A stretch of 64,000 nucleotides of DNA from Saprospiraceae bacterium (GTDB lineage: Bacteria > Bacteroidota > Bacteroidia > Chitinophagales > Saprospiraceae), in contig JABSSL010000013.1 of assembly GCA_013214355.1 (NCBI GenBank), positions 22,555-86,554 on the forward strand, written 5' to 3'. The notes under the pieces are model-generated. The model made no database searches and was not told the origin of the DNA. It worked only from the letters and a program-made list of their open reading frames with translations. The translations under genes were made by a program, and so were the position numbers. Of the stretch, positions 27,150 through 36,845 are shown piece after piece. Numbering within the stretch: position 1 is the first letter of the stretch; every line of letters starts with the position of its first letter.

Positions 27150-28316
27150 CTATGCATGACCTAAGAGGGTGACCAGTTCTACTTTTTCCAATTTTCCTCG
27201 GAGCATCACCTCTCCTAGGGATTTGATCCTACGATTTAGAAACGAAATATCAATATGGTCTACTAACTTTTTGGATAGCAAAATTTTAACCTTTTTCTCA
27301 TTACACAGACTTTGTATTCTAGCAGTAGTATTTAAGACATCACCAGAATAGACGATCTCCCTCTTCACAGCACCCACCTCTCCTGCGATGACCTTGCCAT
27401 AATGCAGTCCTGCCTTGAATTCGGGTTGAACGCCATACTTAGCCTGAAAGTAGTCGGATTTTTCTTTCAGCATCTTTTCCACAGCAAAGTAACAACGAAT
27501 ACAGTTGGCCTTGGTAAAACCAGACGTGACATCCCAAGTAATCACAATCTCATCGCCAACATACTGGTAAATTTCTCCGTAAGTGGATAGAATACCAGGT
27601 GTCGACATTTTAAAAGTATCATTGAGAAAATTAAAGTATTTTTCTTCACCTAATTCCTCTGCGATAGTAGTCGAGGATTTTAAGTCCATAAACATAAAAA
27701 TCCGCTCCTCATTTCTTGGGTGGAAGTACTTCCCTCCAATAAACTTCGTGAATGTCTTTGGGCCAAATTTATCTCTTACCATTAAAAGCAAAACGGTAAC
27801 AATTGATACCAGCAGCCAAAATAAGAAATCAGGCAGAGTAGCTAGGCTAAATATGCTATGGAAAACTGTTTGAACCACACCCCCATCTTTAATGACATTA
27901 GGATCATTGGCAGCAAAAGCGATAACAAACAGCATGGTCATGAGAACATTGAGGGAAGCGTAAATCAATATGATATAGAGAAAAGCTTTACGAAAAGAAA
28001 CCTTCCTCAACCAAAAGCCCCATAAATACACCAATATCACACCTCCCAAGGCCCCAAAAAAAATGAGCCCGATAGCTCCACTGCTGACAATACCTTGTGG
28101 ATTAGCATCATCGAAGCAGTTATTCTGTTTCAGGACAGAGTAATGATCTAGATATTTCCAAATACCTAATAGAAACCAAAGCGCACTAACCCAAAAACCT
28201 GTAACCAGTTTATCCTTGAATTCATAGGAAATCTTTTCCTTGCTAAAGAAGTGTTTCATGTAAAGCGATAGTTTATCCTTGACCGTACTCCAAGAAAATC
28301 TGTAAATCAAAGGCAA
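27150..28316 (-). CDS. Membrane-bound class III adenylate/guanylate cyclase
   Basis: A 388-residue protein; the start is M1 (28316) or M20 (28259, MKHFFSKEKIS). Residues about 40-180 contain four hydrophobic segments. The catalytic domain (about 203-375) begins FMFMDLKSSTTIAEEL, with metal-binding D211 and, in QYVGDEIVITW, D255. GLHYGKVIAGEVGAVKREIV and GDVLNTTARIQSLC complete the active site, the latter with the transition-state Asn/Arg. It should make cAMP or cGMP; I cannot tell which. Crp/Fnr-like regulators lie elsewhere in the window, with no evidence of a link. It converges with the kinase gene. Confidence 0.85.
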   Translation of the reverse strand: MPLIYRFSWSTVKDKLSLYMKHFFSKEKISYEFKDKLVTGFWVSALWFLLGIWKYLDHYSVLKQNNCFDDANPQGIVSSGAIGLIFFGALGGVILVYLWGFWLRKVSFRKAFLYIILIYASLNVLMTMLFVIAFAANDPNVIKDGGVVQTVFHSIFSLATLPDFLFWLLVSIVTVLLLMVRDKFGPKTFTKFIGGKYFHPRNEERIFMFMDLKSSTTIAEELGEEKYFNFLNDTFKMSTPGILSTYGEIYQYVGDEIVITWDVTSGFTKANCIRCYFAVEKMLKEKSDYFQAKYGVQPEFKAGLHYGKVIAGEVGAVKREIVYSGDVLNTTARIQSLCNEKKVKILLSKKLVDHIDISFLNRRIKSLGEVMLRGKLEKVELVTLLGHA

Positions 28317-28578
28317 AAATAATATTGTCTTGCTTTCGTCAATAGAGTAATGAACGGGTTGACAATTAGAGGCTAGATATGCGTTGGAAGCTGTATTTTT
28401 TTTTGTAGTAAGAAATAATGCGGTAGGTCGCGTACTTTCTAGCCTAATCCACTCTAATCTGGAAGATGATGCACCTGTTGGGGTACTAATCAGGTATAAA
28501 ATAGCAGAGCTTACCGCCAGCTTTCTGGCTTTTATAGTCTTTCCTTGGTCTTATCTCTTGTTCGACCCAACTTTGCTA

Positions 28579-28735
28579 TTTACCAATCAATGGCAAAGTT
28601 CCAGTGGGACACCTACGGCTCAGCATCGGCAAGAAGGAGGAGCATTCCGTTACTTTGTTCTCCCCCTCCGTACCGATTAACAGTCACTTACCAACCACGG
28701 TCGTAGCCATGGAAACCGGCCGGCAAGCTGCCCTA
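28579..28735 (+). pseudogene. Decayed duplicate of the histidine kinase 3' end
   Basis: The frame here reads FTNQWQSSSG, then TPTAQHRQEGGAF, then VLPLRTD and stop. This aligns with the end of the intact kinase at 25710-27053 (FTNKEEGSGIG, then TLRAQNRKEGGAL, then ALPLRID and stop), with the 13 residues LNIARQIVRLHGG deleted. The match continues past the stop: TTACCAACCACGGTCG here against TTACCTACTACGGTTG after the intact gene. It is therefore a relic of a duplicated kinase, now between the cyclase and sugar dehydrogenase genes. The rest of the 416-base gap 28317-28732 shows no intact gene; one 12-base match (AATCTGGAAGAT near 28457) may be more of the relic. Confidence 0.7.
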
Positions 28736-30559
28736 AGTTGTTATCTTTTCAACGCCCACTATTTGGTAAACTTTGCCATTGGACTTTGTTAGTATGTACA
28801 ACTCTCCCTCTGCATCAACCCCTATTCGCAGCTCCACCCGTCTACTACCGGTTACAGCAACTAAATCTGTTACTTCCCCACCAAAAGACACATCTAGACG
28901 ATAAATTGGAGCTTGCTGGCCTGCCACTACATCGGCAATATTCGTGTAGAATAAGGTTCCAAGAGAAATATCACCAAAGATGTATTTCCCCTTTAGCTCC
29001 TCCACCGCTTCACCAGCATATACATAACCGCCAGAGACCGCACTTCCCTCATCATGATCATATTGAATAACCGGATCGGTATACTTTCCTTCATCTCCCT
29101 CAACGGGATAGACCAATTCGGGATTGGCATATACATCAAATAAGAAAGTTCCCTCTCGGTGGGGCCAACCATAATTCGCTCCGGCCTGCCCCAGGTTCAC
29201 TTCCTCCAAGCTGTGCTGACCGATATTGGTAATCAACATTCTACCGGAACCCGTTTCATCCCAACTTATCCGGTGAGGATTCCGGAATCCATAAGCCCAA
29301 ATTTCAGGTAGAGCCTTTGGCGTATTGACAAAGGGATTGTCAGCAGGAATTCCATACTTCCCATTGCGGCTATCTCTACCTAAGGGATCAATCCGAATTA
29401 CCGAACCCCAGATATGTTCGATATTGTCACAAAGGGAAGGAAGTCTCTTCAAGGCCAAGCTAGCATCCCCAATTCCTAGATACAACTTACCATATTCCTG
29501 GCTACCAGGTGTGGCTAGAGGATTAAAGTTTAGTTCTTGAAAGGTGTGGGCACCTGAAGCCATATCTACTCTCAATACCTCCCTCTTTGTTCCAGAAAAA
29601 ATAGAACTAGCAGGGTCGTCTGCTTTCCATTCTAGTAATACAAACTGTAGGGCAATTTTAATGGAGTCAGGTACTGTGTAATCAGCAGCTGCACTTCCAG
29701 CTTTTTCGCTATGGGTCGTGTAGAATAGACCGTTCGTCTCAAAATCAGGATGAAAAGCCCAACTGGCTAAACCGGATCCTTTACCGGGGTTATCCACAAA
29801 TTGCGGCAGCTCTGCGGCAGCATCTAGATAAACGGAAAGCGTCCGATCCTTTTTTATTTCAAATAGTTTACCGCGCAGATCATGGATAAAAACACGACCT
29901 CCAGGAATGGGTTCCATTTGGTTGATTCGGGATACCGGAGTCACTTCAGAACTTGGAGGGATCTCCAGGTATTCTTCAAGCTGCAAACTTAAACCGGAGG
30001 AGGGAATTTTCTCCGCAACGGGATTTAATAGTCCTCCTGGCCGGTTATTGGTATTGCGTTTTTCTCCCTCCGAGAATTTATGGATAAAGCCCAAAAGGTC
30101 TTCTAAATCCTCGTCTCCCAGCATGGCAAAAGGCGGCATATATTGCTTGTACTTGGCAAAAAGTTCTTTTGATCTCGGGTCACCTTTCTCTATCATTTCT
30201 GGCGGGTTCTTAATAAAAGCCACCAACCAATCTTTTTCTACTTCTGAAGTCACCCCACTCAGATTTGGGCCTATCCCATTTTCTGCAAAGCTATGACAGC
30301 TGGCACAATGTAAATTGAACAACTGCATTCCGCGTTGGATAACCATTTCCCCCGTGGAGTACTCGCCTTTCGGCTTGGCACTAGCCTGTGCTGTTTCCAC
30401 ATCAGAACCTGGTGCACAACTGGGTAAAAGTATAAAACTGAATATAGAAAGTAAGGCAGGGATCAGTAGATGAAATTGAGAAAGGCGTCCTTGGCTTCTT
30501 GAGAAATTAGCATAATGATTACTTCCCCACAGCGGGTGCTGTGACACTTGTCGTCGCAT
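28733..30559 (-). CDS. Cytochrome c / PQQ-type sugar dehydrogenase lipoprotein
   Basis: A 608-residue exported protein. The signal region ends in a lipobox (FSFILLPSC, Cys48). A cytochrome c domain (about 68-165) has the haem motif CASCH (85-89) and the likely axial Met in YKQYMPPFAM. Residues about 200-600 are a soluble glucose dehydrogenase/sorbosone dehydrogenase propeller: GLASWAFHPDFETNGLFYTT, YLGIGDASLA, WAYGFRNPHRISWD, GQHSLEEVN and GANYGWPHREG. It would oxidise a sugar or other alcohol in the periplasm and pass electrons to its own haem. The substrate is unknown. Gap 30560-30785 holds nothing I recognise. Confidence 0.85.
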   Translation of the reverse strand: MRRQVSQHPLWGSNHYANFSRSQGRLSQFHLLIPALLSIFSFILLPSCAPGSDVETAQASAKPKGEYSTGEMVIQRGMQLFNLHCASCHSFAENGIGPNLSGVTSEVEKDWLVAFIKNPPEMIEKGDPRSKELFAKYKQYMPPFAMLGDEDLEDLLGFIHKFSEGEKRNTNNRPGGLLNPVAEKIPSSGLSLQLEEYLEIPPSSEVTPVSRINQMEPIPGGRVFIHDLRGKLFEIKKDRTLSVYLDAAAELPQFVDNPGKGSGLASWAFHPDFETNGLFYTTHSEKAGSAAADYTVPDSIKIALQFVLLEWKADDPASSIFSGTKREVLRVDMASGAHTFQELNFNPLATPGSQEYGKLYLGIGDASLALKRLPSLCDNIEHIWGSVIRIDPLGRDSRNGKYGIPADNPFVNTPKALPEIWAYGFRNPHRISWDETGSGRMLITNIGQHSLEEVNLGQAGANYGWPHREGTFLFDVYANPELVYPVEGDEGKYTDPVIQYDHDEGSAVSGGYVYAGEAVEELKGKYIFGDISLGTLFYTNIADVVAGQQAPIYRLDVSFGGEVTDLVAVTGSRRVELRIGVDAEGELYILTKSNGKVYQIVGVEKITT

Positions 30560-30785
30560 ATTGAATGGTTTTTCGTTTTTAACTTCTTGTACGAATGACG
30601 ATTTATCTTTACGCCAGTGAAATTACAGACTTATCTCCTAAAACACCCTATTTATTAACCTTTATGCACTTTTTAGACACCGACAATAGACGATAACCGT
30701 AGCTCGGGTTCTGTACACCCTTCATAAACCAATCAATTACTTAAAGGAACTCAACCAAGAGTTGCGTTTTGATAGATTACGATAA

Positions 30786-31658
30786 TCACGTTTTTTTAAA
30801 GGACACTTCCGTACCATTCGGGGCAATCCTCTTTACTCGCGCCTCATTTCCAGTAGAAAACTCCAGCACCCATAGGCTTCCATCGGAAGCAACTAATCCT
30901 CCGGAAGGAGACCAGCTGCCCTTTGACTGATAAATGGTCTCGCTTGTCCCGTCGGGACTAATCCTTTTGATCTTTTTGCCACCAAAAAGCGCCACATAAA
31001 CCCTATGTTGTAGATCCGTCCAAACGCCCATTACATAATGGCGGTCCCGAACAAAGCTAAACAGCGGTTTTCCTTCCTTTAGATTGGCTGAAAGGATAGT
31101 CACTTCCCCATTATTGGTCACTCGTTTTAGTTGTAGATGATCCACAACATAAACTTCACCTATTCTACCCGGTACATGAAGCCAGCGGATATCATTAAAC
31201 TTATGGGCAGAATGCCTTTGGACCTTACCAAAGGCACTAGTCCTATTTAGCATTTCTCCATCATCAGCTTTCTCCGACCAGTAGCTTGCACCTTCTACAT
31301 CCCTTCGTAGACTATTATCCTTAGGAAAACCTTCGGAATCTTCGACCACTTTTTCAAAGCTTCCGTCGCTCGACAAACACCAGATAAAGTGTCCCCATTT
31401 ATCCGTAGCCTCACCTTCATACCAGATGTGCTCACCATACAGATTATCTGCCTCGTCTACAAACAATTCGTGGGTGTGAACATCTTGTACTGCAATGGTA
31501 TGTTCTCCAGTGGGAGTGATTTTCCAGACGTGGGTAAGATCGGTGTAAAAAACATTTCCTTGACTATCCATAACAATCCCAATTCCGGGATGAGCAGATA
31601 GAGGGACGATAGAAGAGAAAGAGAGCCCCAACAAGAGATAGAGGATTTTTCTATACAT
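30786..31658 (-). CDS. Secreted NHL/SMP-30-like beta-propeller protein
   Basis: The frame is open to 31739, but the signal peptide begins at ATG 31658 (MYRKILYLLLGLSFSSIV...LSAHPG), giving 290 residues. The mature protein repeats propeller-like blades: GIVMDSQGNVFYTDLTHVWK, LFVDEADNLYGEHIW, GVWTDLQHRVYVALFGGKKI and GLVASDGSLWVLEFS, each with the D-x-x-G-N/S-x-Y/W-V pattern of NHL or gluconolactonase-like repeats. It may be a lactonase or only a binding protein; I do not see a full set of metal ligands. It lies 226 bases upstream of the sugar dehydrogenase on the same strand. Confidence 0.65.
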   Translation of the reverse strand: MYRKILYLLLGLSFSSIVPLSAHPGIGIVMDSQGNVFYTDLTHVWKITPTGEHTIAVQDVHTHELFVDEADNLYGEHIWYEGEATDKWGHFIWCLSSDGSFEKVVEDSEGFPKDNSLRRDVEGASYWSEKADDGEMLNRTSAFGKVQRHSAHKFNDIRWLHVPGRIGEVYVVDHLQLKRVTNNGEVTILSANLKEGKPLFSFVRDRHYVMGVWTDLQHRVYVALFGGKKIKRISPDGTSETIYQSKGSWSPSGGLVASDGSLWVLEFSTGNEARVKRIAPNGTEVSFKKT

Positions 31659-31833
31659 ACTTTTCTTTTTACTGGAAGGCCTGATTGTTTCCAATAAAAG
31701 TAGACAACAGATCGATCCCGTATAGAAAAAGGATACCAACTACGAGTAAGGGTAGCGTAATTACTGATATCGGACTAGCAAAAGAAATGGTTGGACTGAA
31801 TAGTGGCGTGATACAAGATGGAAAGAATGCCGA

Positions 31834-33660
31834 CTAATCCAACTTAGGTATTTCAATAAAGAATTGCGTGCCTTTACCAGGTGCACTTTCGATATTCCAC
31901 TTGCCGTTAATATTTTCTAGGCGAGATGTGATATTCCGTATTCCGTATCCATTGGTCATTTGTCCTACTTCAAAACCAGCACCATCATCGCTGACGGTTA
32001 ACAAGATATTGTCGCCATCTTCCGAAATACTAATCCAACCATTATCTGCATCTGCATGCTTCAAGATGTTATTGATCATCTCCATGATGATGTTATAGAT
32101 ATGATAGCTGAGAGAGCCAAAATCGAAGTCTGGTCCTGTATTAACGAGTAGTTGAAAACTTGTTTTATTATTCTGCTTCAGTTGGGTTAGCAAACTCTGC
32201 AAAGCAGCAATCAAGCCGATGGCCTCGACCTTTTCTGGCATTAAATTATGGGATATCAAGCGTACGTCCTCATAAACATCGTCAACTAAGACCAGCGTCT
32301 TGTCCAAGATACCTTGGGCCTTTTCACCCACGGTAGGGCCGACGGCTTCCAATTGCCAACGGATAGCGGCAATCTTTGTGTTCAAGTTGTCATGCAATTC
32401 CACGGCCATCCGTTTTCGTTCTAGGTTTTGCCCTTTCAATTGAGCTAGTAAAACTTCTTTATTTTTCTGTTCTAACTCTTTATTCTTTTTACGTAACCTC
32501 CAATTTAGGATCGTGATAAATCCCAGCAAAAGGCCTGCCACTAGGATAATCCAGAAGAAGAAATCACGCGTCTGCTGTAAGTTCTCATTTTGTAAACGCG
32601 TAATTTCTTCTTCCTTCTTTTTACTTTCCAATTGTGCTTCCAAAGCTGCATAGCGATTGCTAGCTTGCTGCTTCTTCATGCTGTCCTGAGCCACAATGTA
32701 CTGCTCATAATAATTCAGCGCATTTTCGTAGTCCCCTAAGGCCTTGTAGGTATAGTAAAGCTGCCAATCTGCCCTGGAAGCAAATTCAATCCAACCAGAG
32801 GCAACTGCATATTGATAGGCTTCCAATTTAAGTTGCAGGGATTCCTGGTGCCGATCTTGTTCATCCAGCACTTCTGCCCTATCGAAAAACAAGGCATAAA
32901 TCACCCCATAATTTCCGCTTTTCTCGGCTTCCTCCAAAGATTTCCTAAAGTATTGCTCCGACCGCTCCTTTTGTCCTAATCGTAAAAAGACATTAGCTAA
33001 GCCATGATCATTATCAGACCTGAAGTAGCTGTCAAAATTATATTTATCGATGAATGAATCCGCCGCTACATAGTAGTGCAAGGCAGAGTCAAACCGCTCT
33101 TGCTGATAGGCACTGTAATAGTAATAATCTCCAAAAAAGTCCAAGGCTACCAATTGATTCTTAAGCTGTCCTGATCGCTTGGCATATTCATATCCTTCCC
33201 GAATTGTTTCCAGCGCCTGTTGATGATATCCCGTATGTAATAAAATAAAGCCTGCCCCCACTAGAGAGGTCGATAGATCCTGATAATCCGCCCCAGCAAG
33301 TCGCAAGGTATCCACCGCCTGATGATAGAATTTAAGCGCCTGGTCCATATTACCTTGGACGTCGTAATAGCGACCCTGGGCATTCCTTAAGACCCCCTCA
33401 GCTTTGGCCCAAGTAGAGCTTTTTGCCAATTGAATCAATGTGTCTAAAAGCAGTTCTGAGTCTTCGTATCTTTCATTGATTCGGTAGACGGCATAAGCTG
33501 CGTAAGCTCTCACCGATTGTGAATCTCGTTCTGCGGCAGCCTCCAATTGTAGGCTTTCCTGATAGTTTTGATACAGACCAATCCAGCCTTGTGTTTTTCC
33601 CGCGATGGGAAGGAAAAACAGAATCAAGAAGGGGATCAGATTAATTCTAGTGCAATTCAA
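31834..33660 (-). CDS. TPR-containing sensor histidine kinase (NarL-type partner)
   Basis: A 608-residue kinase. A signal-like hydrophobic N-terminus (10-22) leads into a periplasmic region of TPR-type helical repeats (about 30-330), then a coiled coil (336-365) and one TM segment (367-386). The HisKA_3-type dimerisation helix carries H423 in RKRMAVELHDNLNTKIAAIRW; the ATPase ends with DDGAGFEVGQMTNGYGIRNI and GKGTQFFIEIP. This is the common Bacteroidota arrangement of extracytoplasmic TPRs with a NarL-partner kinase. Its first codons overlap the response regulator by 4 bases, so the two are co-translated. Confidence 0.9.
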   Translation of the reverse strand: MNCTRINLIPFLILFFLPIAGKTQGWIGLYQNYQESLQLEAAAERDSQSVRAYAAYAVYRINERYEDSELLLDTLIQLAKSSTWAKAEGVLRNAQGRYYDVQGNMDQALKFYHQAVDTLRLAGADYQDLSTSLVGAGFILLHTGYHQQALETIREGYEYAKRSGQLKNQLVALDFFGDYYYYSAYQQERFDSALHYYVAADSFIDKYNFDSYFRSDNDHGLANVFLRLGQKERSEQYFRKSLEEAEKSGNYGVIYALFFDRAEVLDEQDRHQESLQLKLEAYQYAVASGWIEFASRADWQLYYTYKALGDYENALNYYEQYIVAQDSMKKQQASNRYAALEAQLESKKKEEEITRLQNENLQQTRDFFFWIILVAGLLLGFITILNWRLRKKNKELEQKNKEVLLAQLKGQNLERKRMAVELHDNLNTKIAAIRWQLEAVGPTVGEKAQGILDKTLVLVDDVYEDVRLISHNLMPEKVEAIGLIAALQSLLTQLKQNNKTSFQLLVNTGPDFDFGSLSYHIYNIIMEMINNILKHADADNGWISISEDGDNILLTVSDDGAGFEVGQMTNGYGIRNITSRLENINGKWNIESAPGKGTQFFIEIPKLD

Positions 33661-34295
33661 ATCAACTTGTATTTAAGGGCAAATTTGACCAGGCCGATGG
33701 CATTCTTTACATCCAGTTTTTTGAAAATGTTATGCCGGTGCGTTTCTACCGTCCCCTGACTAATGAATAACTCCTCTGCAATTTCCGCAGACGAATATTC
33801 TCGTACAATCAGCTTAATGATCTCTAGTTCTCTTTTGGTCAGGTGTTTGATCTTTTCAAATTGATCATCTCCTTCTTTGGTGGATAGTAACGTCCGCATT
33901 ACTTCTTGGCTAAAGTGCAACTGACCTGCTGCTATTGTCCGAATGGCATTTTCCAGTTCTACACGTCCCGCTTTTTTCATCACGTAACCAGATATTCCCG
34001 CCTTAAAAGCATCCTGAATACGATCCCCTTGATCGTTGACGGTGAGCATGAGGATTTTCATATCGGGATACTTTTCCTTGATCTGAAAACTCAACTCAAT
34101 CCCATTCATGTAGGGCATGCTCATATCCGTAATCAAGATGTCTACCTCTTTCTCTCCCAGCAATTCCAAGACTTTTCTACTATCATTGACAGTGGCCACC
34201 AAATCTATCCCGTCCATAAGATCAAAGAGCAGCCCTAAACTATCTAGAATGATCTGATGATCATCCACTAGCATTATCCGAATGGACTCTGACAT
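33657..34295 (-). CDS. NarL/FixJ-type response regulator
   Basis: A 212-residue regulator. The receiver domain (5-125) has D11/D12, phospho-acceptor D57 (DILITDMSMPYMNG) and Lys near 105. The LuxR-type helix-turn-helix (about 148-207) reads LTKRELEIIKLIVREYSSAE, then IAEELFISQGTVETHRHNIF. It overlaps the TPR kinase gene by 4 bases and follows the outer-membrane protein gene by 12 bases, so it is an internal member of the kinase/phosphatase operon. Target genes are unknown. Confidence 0.92.
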   Translation of the reverse strand: MSESIRIMLVDDHQIILDSLGLLFDLMDGIDLVATVNDSRKVLELLGEKEVDILITDMSMPYMNGIELSFQIKEKYPDMKILMLTVNDQGDRIQDAFKAGISGYVMKKAGRVELENAIRTIAAGQLHFSQEVMRTLLSTKEGDDQFEKIKHLTKRELEIIKLIVREYSSAEIAEELFISQGTVETHRHNIFKKLDVKNAIGLVKFALKYKLI

Positions 34296-34307
34296 AAAAA
34301 TCTCTGT

Positions 34308-34940
34308 TTATTCGAAAAAGTAGGTTAAGCCAAAGTGGAACCTAACCGTTGTAAAATCCAGTGTCTCACCTAAATCGCCCACATCAGTTCCTGAAAGGGA
34401 GGTTGAACCGAAGTTACCGAATCCGATTCTGCCGTCCGCATTAAAACTGAGATTCGGAATGATAAATATATGGAATCCACCACCGACAGCAGCGCCCACA
34501 CCACTACTTTTTAGCTCAAACAATGTGTTTCCATCGAAGGTGATAGGATCAATGAGTAAGTTATTAAAGGAAATAGCCCCTTCCAGAAAGGGTCGGAACC
34601 AACGCAGGGTAGCACCAAAATTATAACGACCACCTACATCAACGGTAGTCAATTGATAGTCATCCCAATCCAATTCCTGGACAAAGCCAACTTTGCTATA
34701 GGAAAATAACACTTCAATATTCTGGTTGATCCCATAAGCAGCCTTCAAACTGTAACCGACACCGGAAGGTTCGATGTCATCCAAGTCCCCCATAAAGGTA
34801 CTTTCGGAGTTCCAACTTCCCAGCACCAAACTCACATTAGCAGAAAAGCCTTTGGTGGAGGATTTTATATCTTGAGCAGCCAGCTGCCAATTTAAGACTA
34901 GTACTAACACAAAACCGAGGTAATACTTTGTATAATTCAT
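34308..34940 (-). CDS. Outer-membrane beta-barrel protein
   Basis: A 210-residue protein with a signal peptide (MNYTKYYLGFVLVLVLNWQL ending AAQ) and about eight amphipathic strands, such as GYSLKAAYGINQNIEVLFSYS, VDVGGRYNFGATLRWFRPF and VRFHFGLTYFFE. The aromatic C-terminus is the usual barrel-assembly signal. It resembles OmpX/PorT-like small barrels of Bacteroidota (outer membrane protein beta-barrel domain). It sits between the Ser/Thr kinase (51 bases) and the response regulator (12 bases), suggesting an envelope component sensed or controlled by the same system. Confidence 0.75.
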   Translation of the reverse strand: MNYTKYYLGFVLVLVLNWQLAAQDIKSSTKGFSANVSLVLGSWNSESTFMGDLDDIEPSGVGYSLKAAYGINQNIEVLFSYSKVGFVQELDWDDYQLTTVDVGGRYNFGATLRWFRPFLEGAISFNNLLIDPITFDGNTLFELKSSGVGAAVGGGFHIFIIPNLSFNADGRIGFGNFGSTSLSGTDVGDLGETLDFTTVRFHFGLTYFFE

Positions 34941-34991
34941 GATTGATAAGTTATGATTCTTAATAGATCCTACACCTTTAGCGGTAGATCT

Positions 34992-36845
34992 TCAGAAAGA
35001 TTTGTTAAGTGTAATGTTGGTAGATTTCAATTTGATGCGGTTCAATTGACTTCCTCGCTTAAATTCCACCAGATCTTTGGATAGATTACTGTATTCCGGG
35101 TAAGAAATCGTTAACCATTGGCCATTGATCGCCTGTACAGATTGAAGATTAATGGCTAAAAATGCTCGTTTTTTTCCTTGGGCACGACGAACCTTTTTCA
35201 CCGTAGCCTTGACTTTTGCTCCTCTAGGGATGATCAAGTGGTCACCTTGGTAGATATCGGTGCTTGTGCTTAGATATACGCTTTGCCCTTCGTAGTTCTT
35301 CTCACTGGAGACCGTCTCAGCAAAAGTGGCAGAAAGGAACATATCCGGGATTCGGATCTTCACCGCTTCTCCTGCACTTCGACGTGCTCGATTGTCTGGA
35401 GATTCAATTTGACGCGGTACCATTTCTTTTTGGACCGGTGCTTCTTCCGCAAGGGTCGTTGTAGATTTAGTCGATGGCTTCTCAACAATCTGTTCAGGTT
35501 TTGATTCTTTCTTTTGGGGCACTTCCTTCTTCTTTTGTTCCTGCACACCCGACCGTTTCTTGCTTGTAGAATTGTTTGAATTGCTTTTCTTGTTCGTTGT
35601 CTTTTTCGCCTTGGTCGATGACTTTTTCTCTGCTTGTTTTTCTGACTCTCCCTCGGCGATAGTCGGCTCCTCCTCAAAGCGTTCCAAAAATTCAATAGTA
35701 CGACCTTCAGGCTGCCCCAATTGAGAAGAATTGACGGGCGTAAGATCAGCAAGCACCTCCTCTTTTTCTCCCTCCAATTCCAGGGTAGAAGGAGCATTCT
35801 TATCTACTACTATGCCCCCTTGCTCCTTATCTCCACCTCCTCTCCGACCAATTACAACAATCAGTAGGCATAAAAGCAAGGCCCCAGCCAATATTCTAAG
35901 ATCTAGATCAAAGGGTAGTTGGATAGCTTTGAGCTGTGGAAACTTTGGAAGGCTGAATTGCACAGGCAAAGCCATCCGTGAATTTGAGCTAGGTTTTTGA
36001 TGTTCTATCTTCTCCACAATCAAGCGGGTATCCACTTTCCCTGTCCGATAATGTTGTTCCAAATCATGGATAACTTCTTGGGTAGATTGGTAGCGTTTGT
36101 TTGGGTCTTTGTGTATTAGCTTTTTGATGATTTGAAGTAGGCGTTTATTGGCCCCAGGAATCTGCACCTTCGCCTTCTCGTGCGCAATCTGATACATCAA
36201 GGCAGCCTCGGTTTCTCCAGAAAACAAAGATTGCCCACTTAACATTTCGTAAAACATAACGCCTACAGCGTACAAGTCTGAAGCTTTCGATGGAGCACCT
36301 CCTTTCACCAATTCCGGAGAGAGATACTCCAAAGTGCCAATTACGCTGTTCTGTCTCGTCATTCGCTCCGTATTCTCTAGCCGAGCAATACCAAAGTCCA
36401 TTAGCTTTACGAAGCCGCGATGCGTGATCATTATGTTACCGGGCTTCAAATCTCGATGCATAATGCCCAACTCATGGGCCGCGCCCAAACCTTCTAGCAC
36501 TTGCAGAATAATCTTAGCCGCTTCCGTTTCAGGCAATCGCCCCTGCAGTTTCAGCATATCATCCAATGCCTGACCATTCACAAACTCCATTATAATGAAA
36601 TGGGTATCATCCGCAGCTTGAAAATTGAACAAGGTAGCTACATTGGGATGTGAGATTCTGGCGGATAAGTGGGCTTCATTGCGAAAACGCTTAAAGCTGT
36701 CGGGATTGCTCACCAAAAATGGATGCAGCATTTTGATCGCCACTGTCCGATTCAAGTGTAGGTCGGTAGCTTTGTAGACTGTTCCCATCCCGCCTTCACC
36801 GATCCGTTCATTGATATGGAAATTGGATAGTTTTCGACCAATCAT
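34992..36845 (-). CDS. Transmembrane serine/threonine protein kinase
   Basis: A 617-residue Hanks-type kinase. The kinase domain (about 8-268) has the glycine loop IGEGGMGTVYKA, K38 (VAIK), catalytic HRDLKPGNIM (130-139, D132), DFG (150-152) and SPE in TLEYLSPELVKGG. One TM segment (317-333) follows, then a long Lys/Glu/Ser-rich linker (about 375-480) and a C-terminal domain (about 495-617) outside the cytoplasm, with DHLIIPRGAKVKATVKKVRR. That last part resembles the fold of TrbI/VirB10-like or related beta domains, by eye only. It is 4 bases overlapped with the PP2C gene: a matched kinase and phosphatase. Confidence 0.9.
   Translation of the reverse strand: MIGRKLSNFHINERIGEGGMGTVYKATDLHLNRTVAIKMLHPFLVSNPDSFKRFRNEAHLSARISHPNVATLFNFQAADDTHFIIMEFVNGQALDDMLKLQGRLPETEAAKIILQVLEGLGAAHELGIMHRDLKPGNIMITHRGFVKLMDFGIARLENTERMTRQNSVIGTLEYLSPELVKGGAPSKASDLYAVGVMFYEMLSGQSLFSGETEAALMYQIAHEKAKVQIPGANKRLLQIIKKLIHKDPNKRYQSTQEVIHDLEQHYRTGKVDTRLIVEKIEHQKPSSNSRMALPVQFSLPKFPQLKAIQLPFDLDLRILAGALLLCLLIVVIGRRGGGDKEQGGIVVDKNAPSTLELEGEKEEVLADLTPVNSSQLGQPEGRTIEFLERFEEEPTIAEGESEKQAEKKSSTKAKKTTNKKSNSNNSTSKKRSGVQEQKKKEVPQKKESKPEQIVEKPSTKSTTTLAEEAPVQKEMVPRQIESPDNRARRSAGEAVKIRIPDMFLSATFAETVSSEKNYEGQSVYLSTSTDIYQGDHLIIPRGAKVKATVKKVRRAQGKKRAFLAINLQSVQAINGQWLTISYPEYSNLSKDLVEFKRGSQLNRIKLKSTNITLNKSF

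Noticed and set aside
28384..28680. A 98-residue plus-strand ORF as a gene
   Set aside because: Its last 34 residues are the decayed end of a duplicated histidine kinase; the front part has no gene-like features.
35360..35797. A 145-residue Arg-rich minus-strand ORF
   Set aside because: A frame-shifted reading of the Lys/Glu-rich linker of the Ser/Thr kinase.
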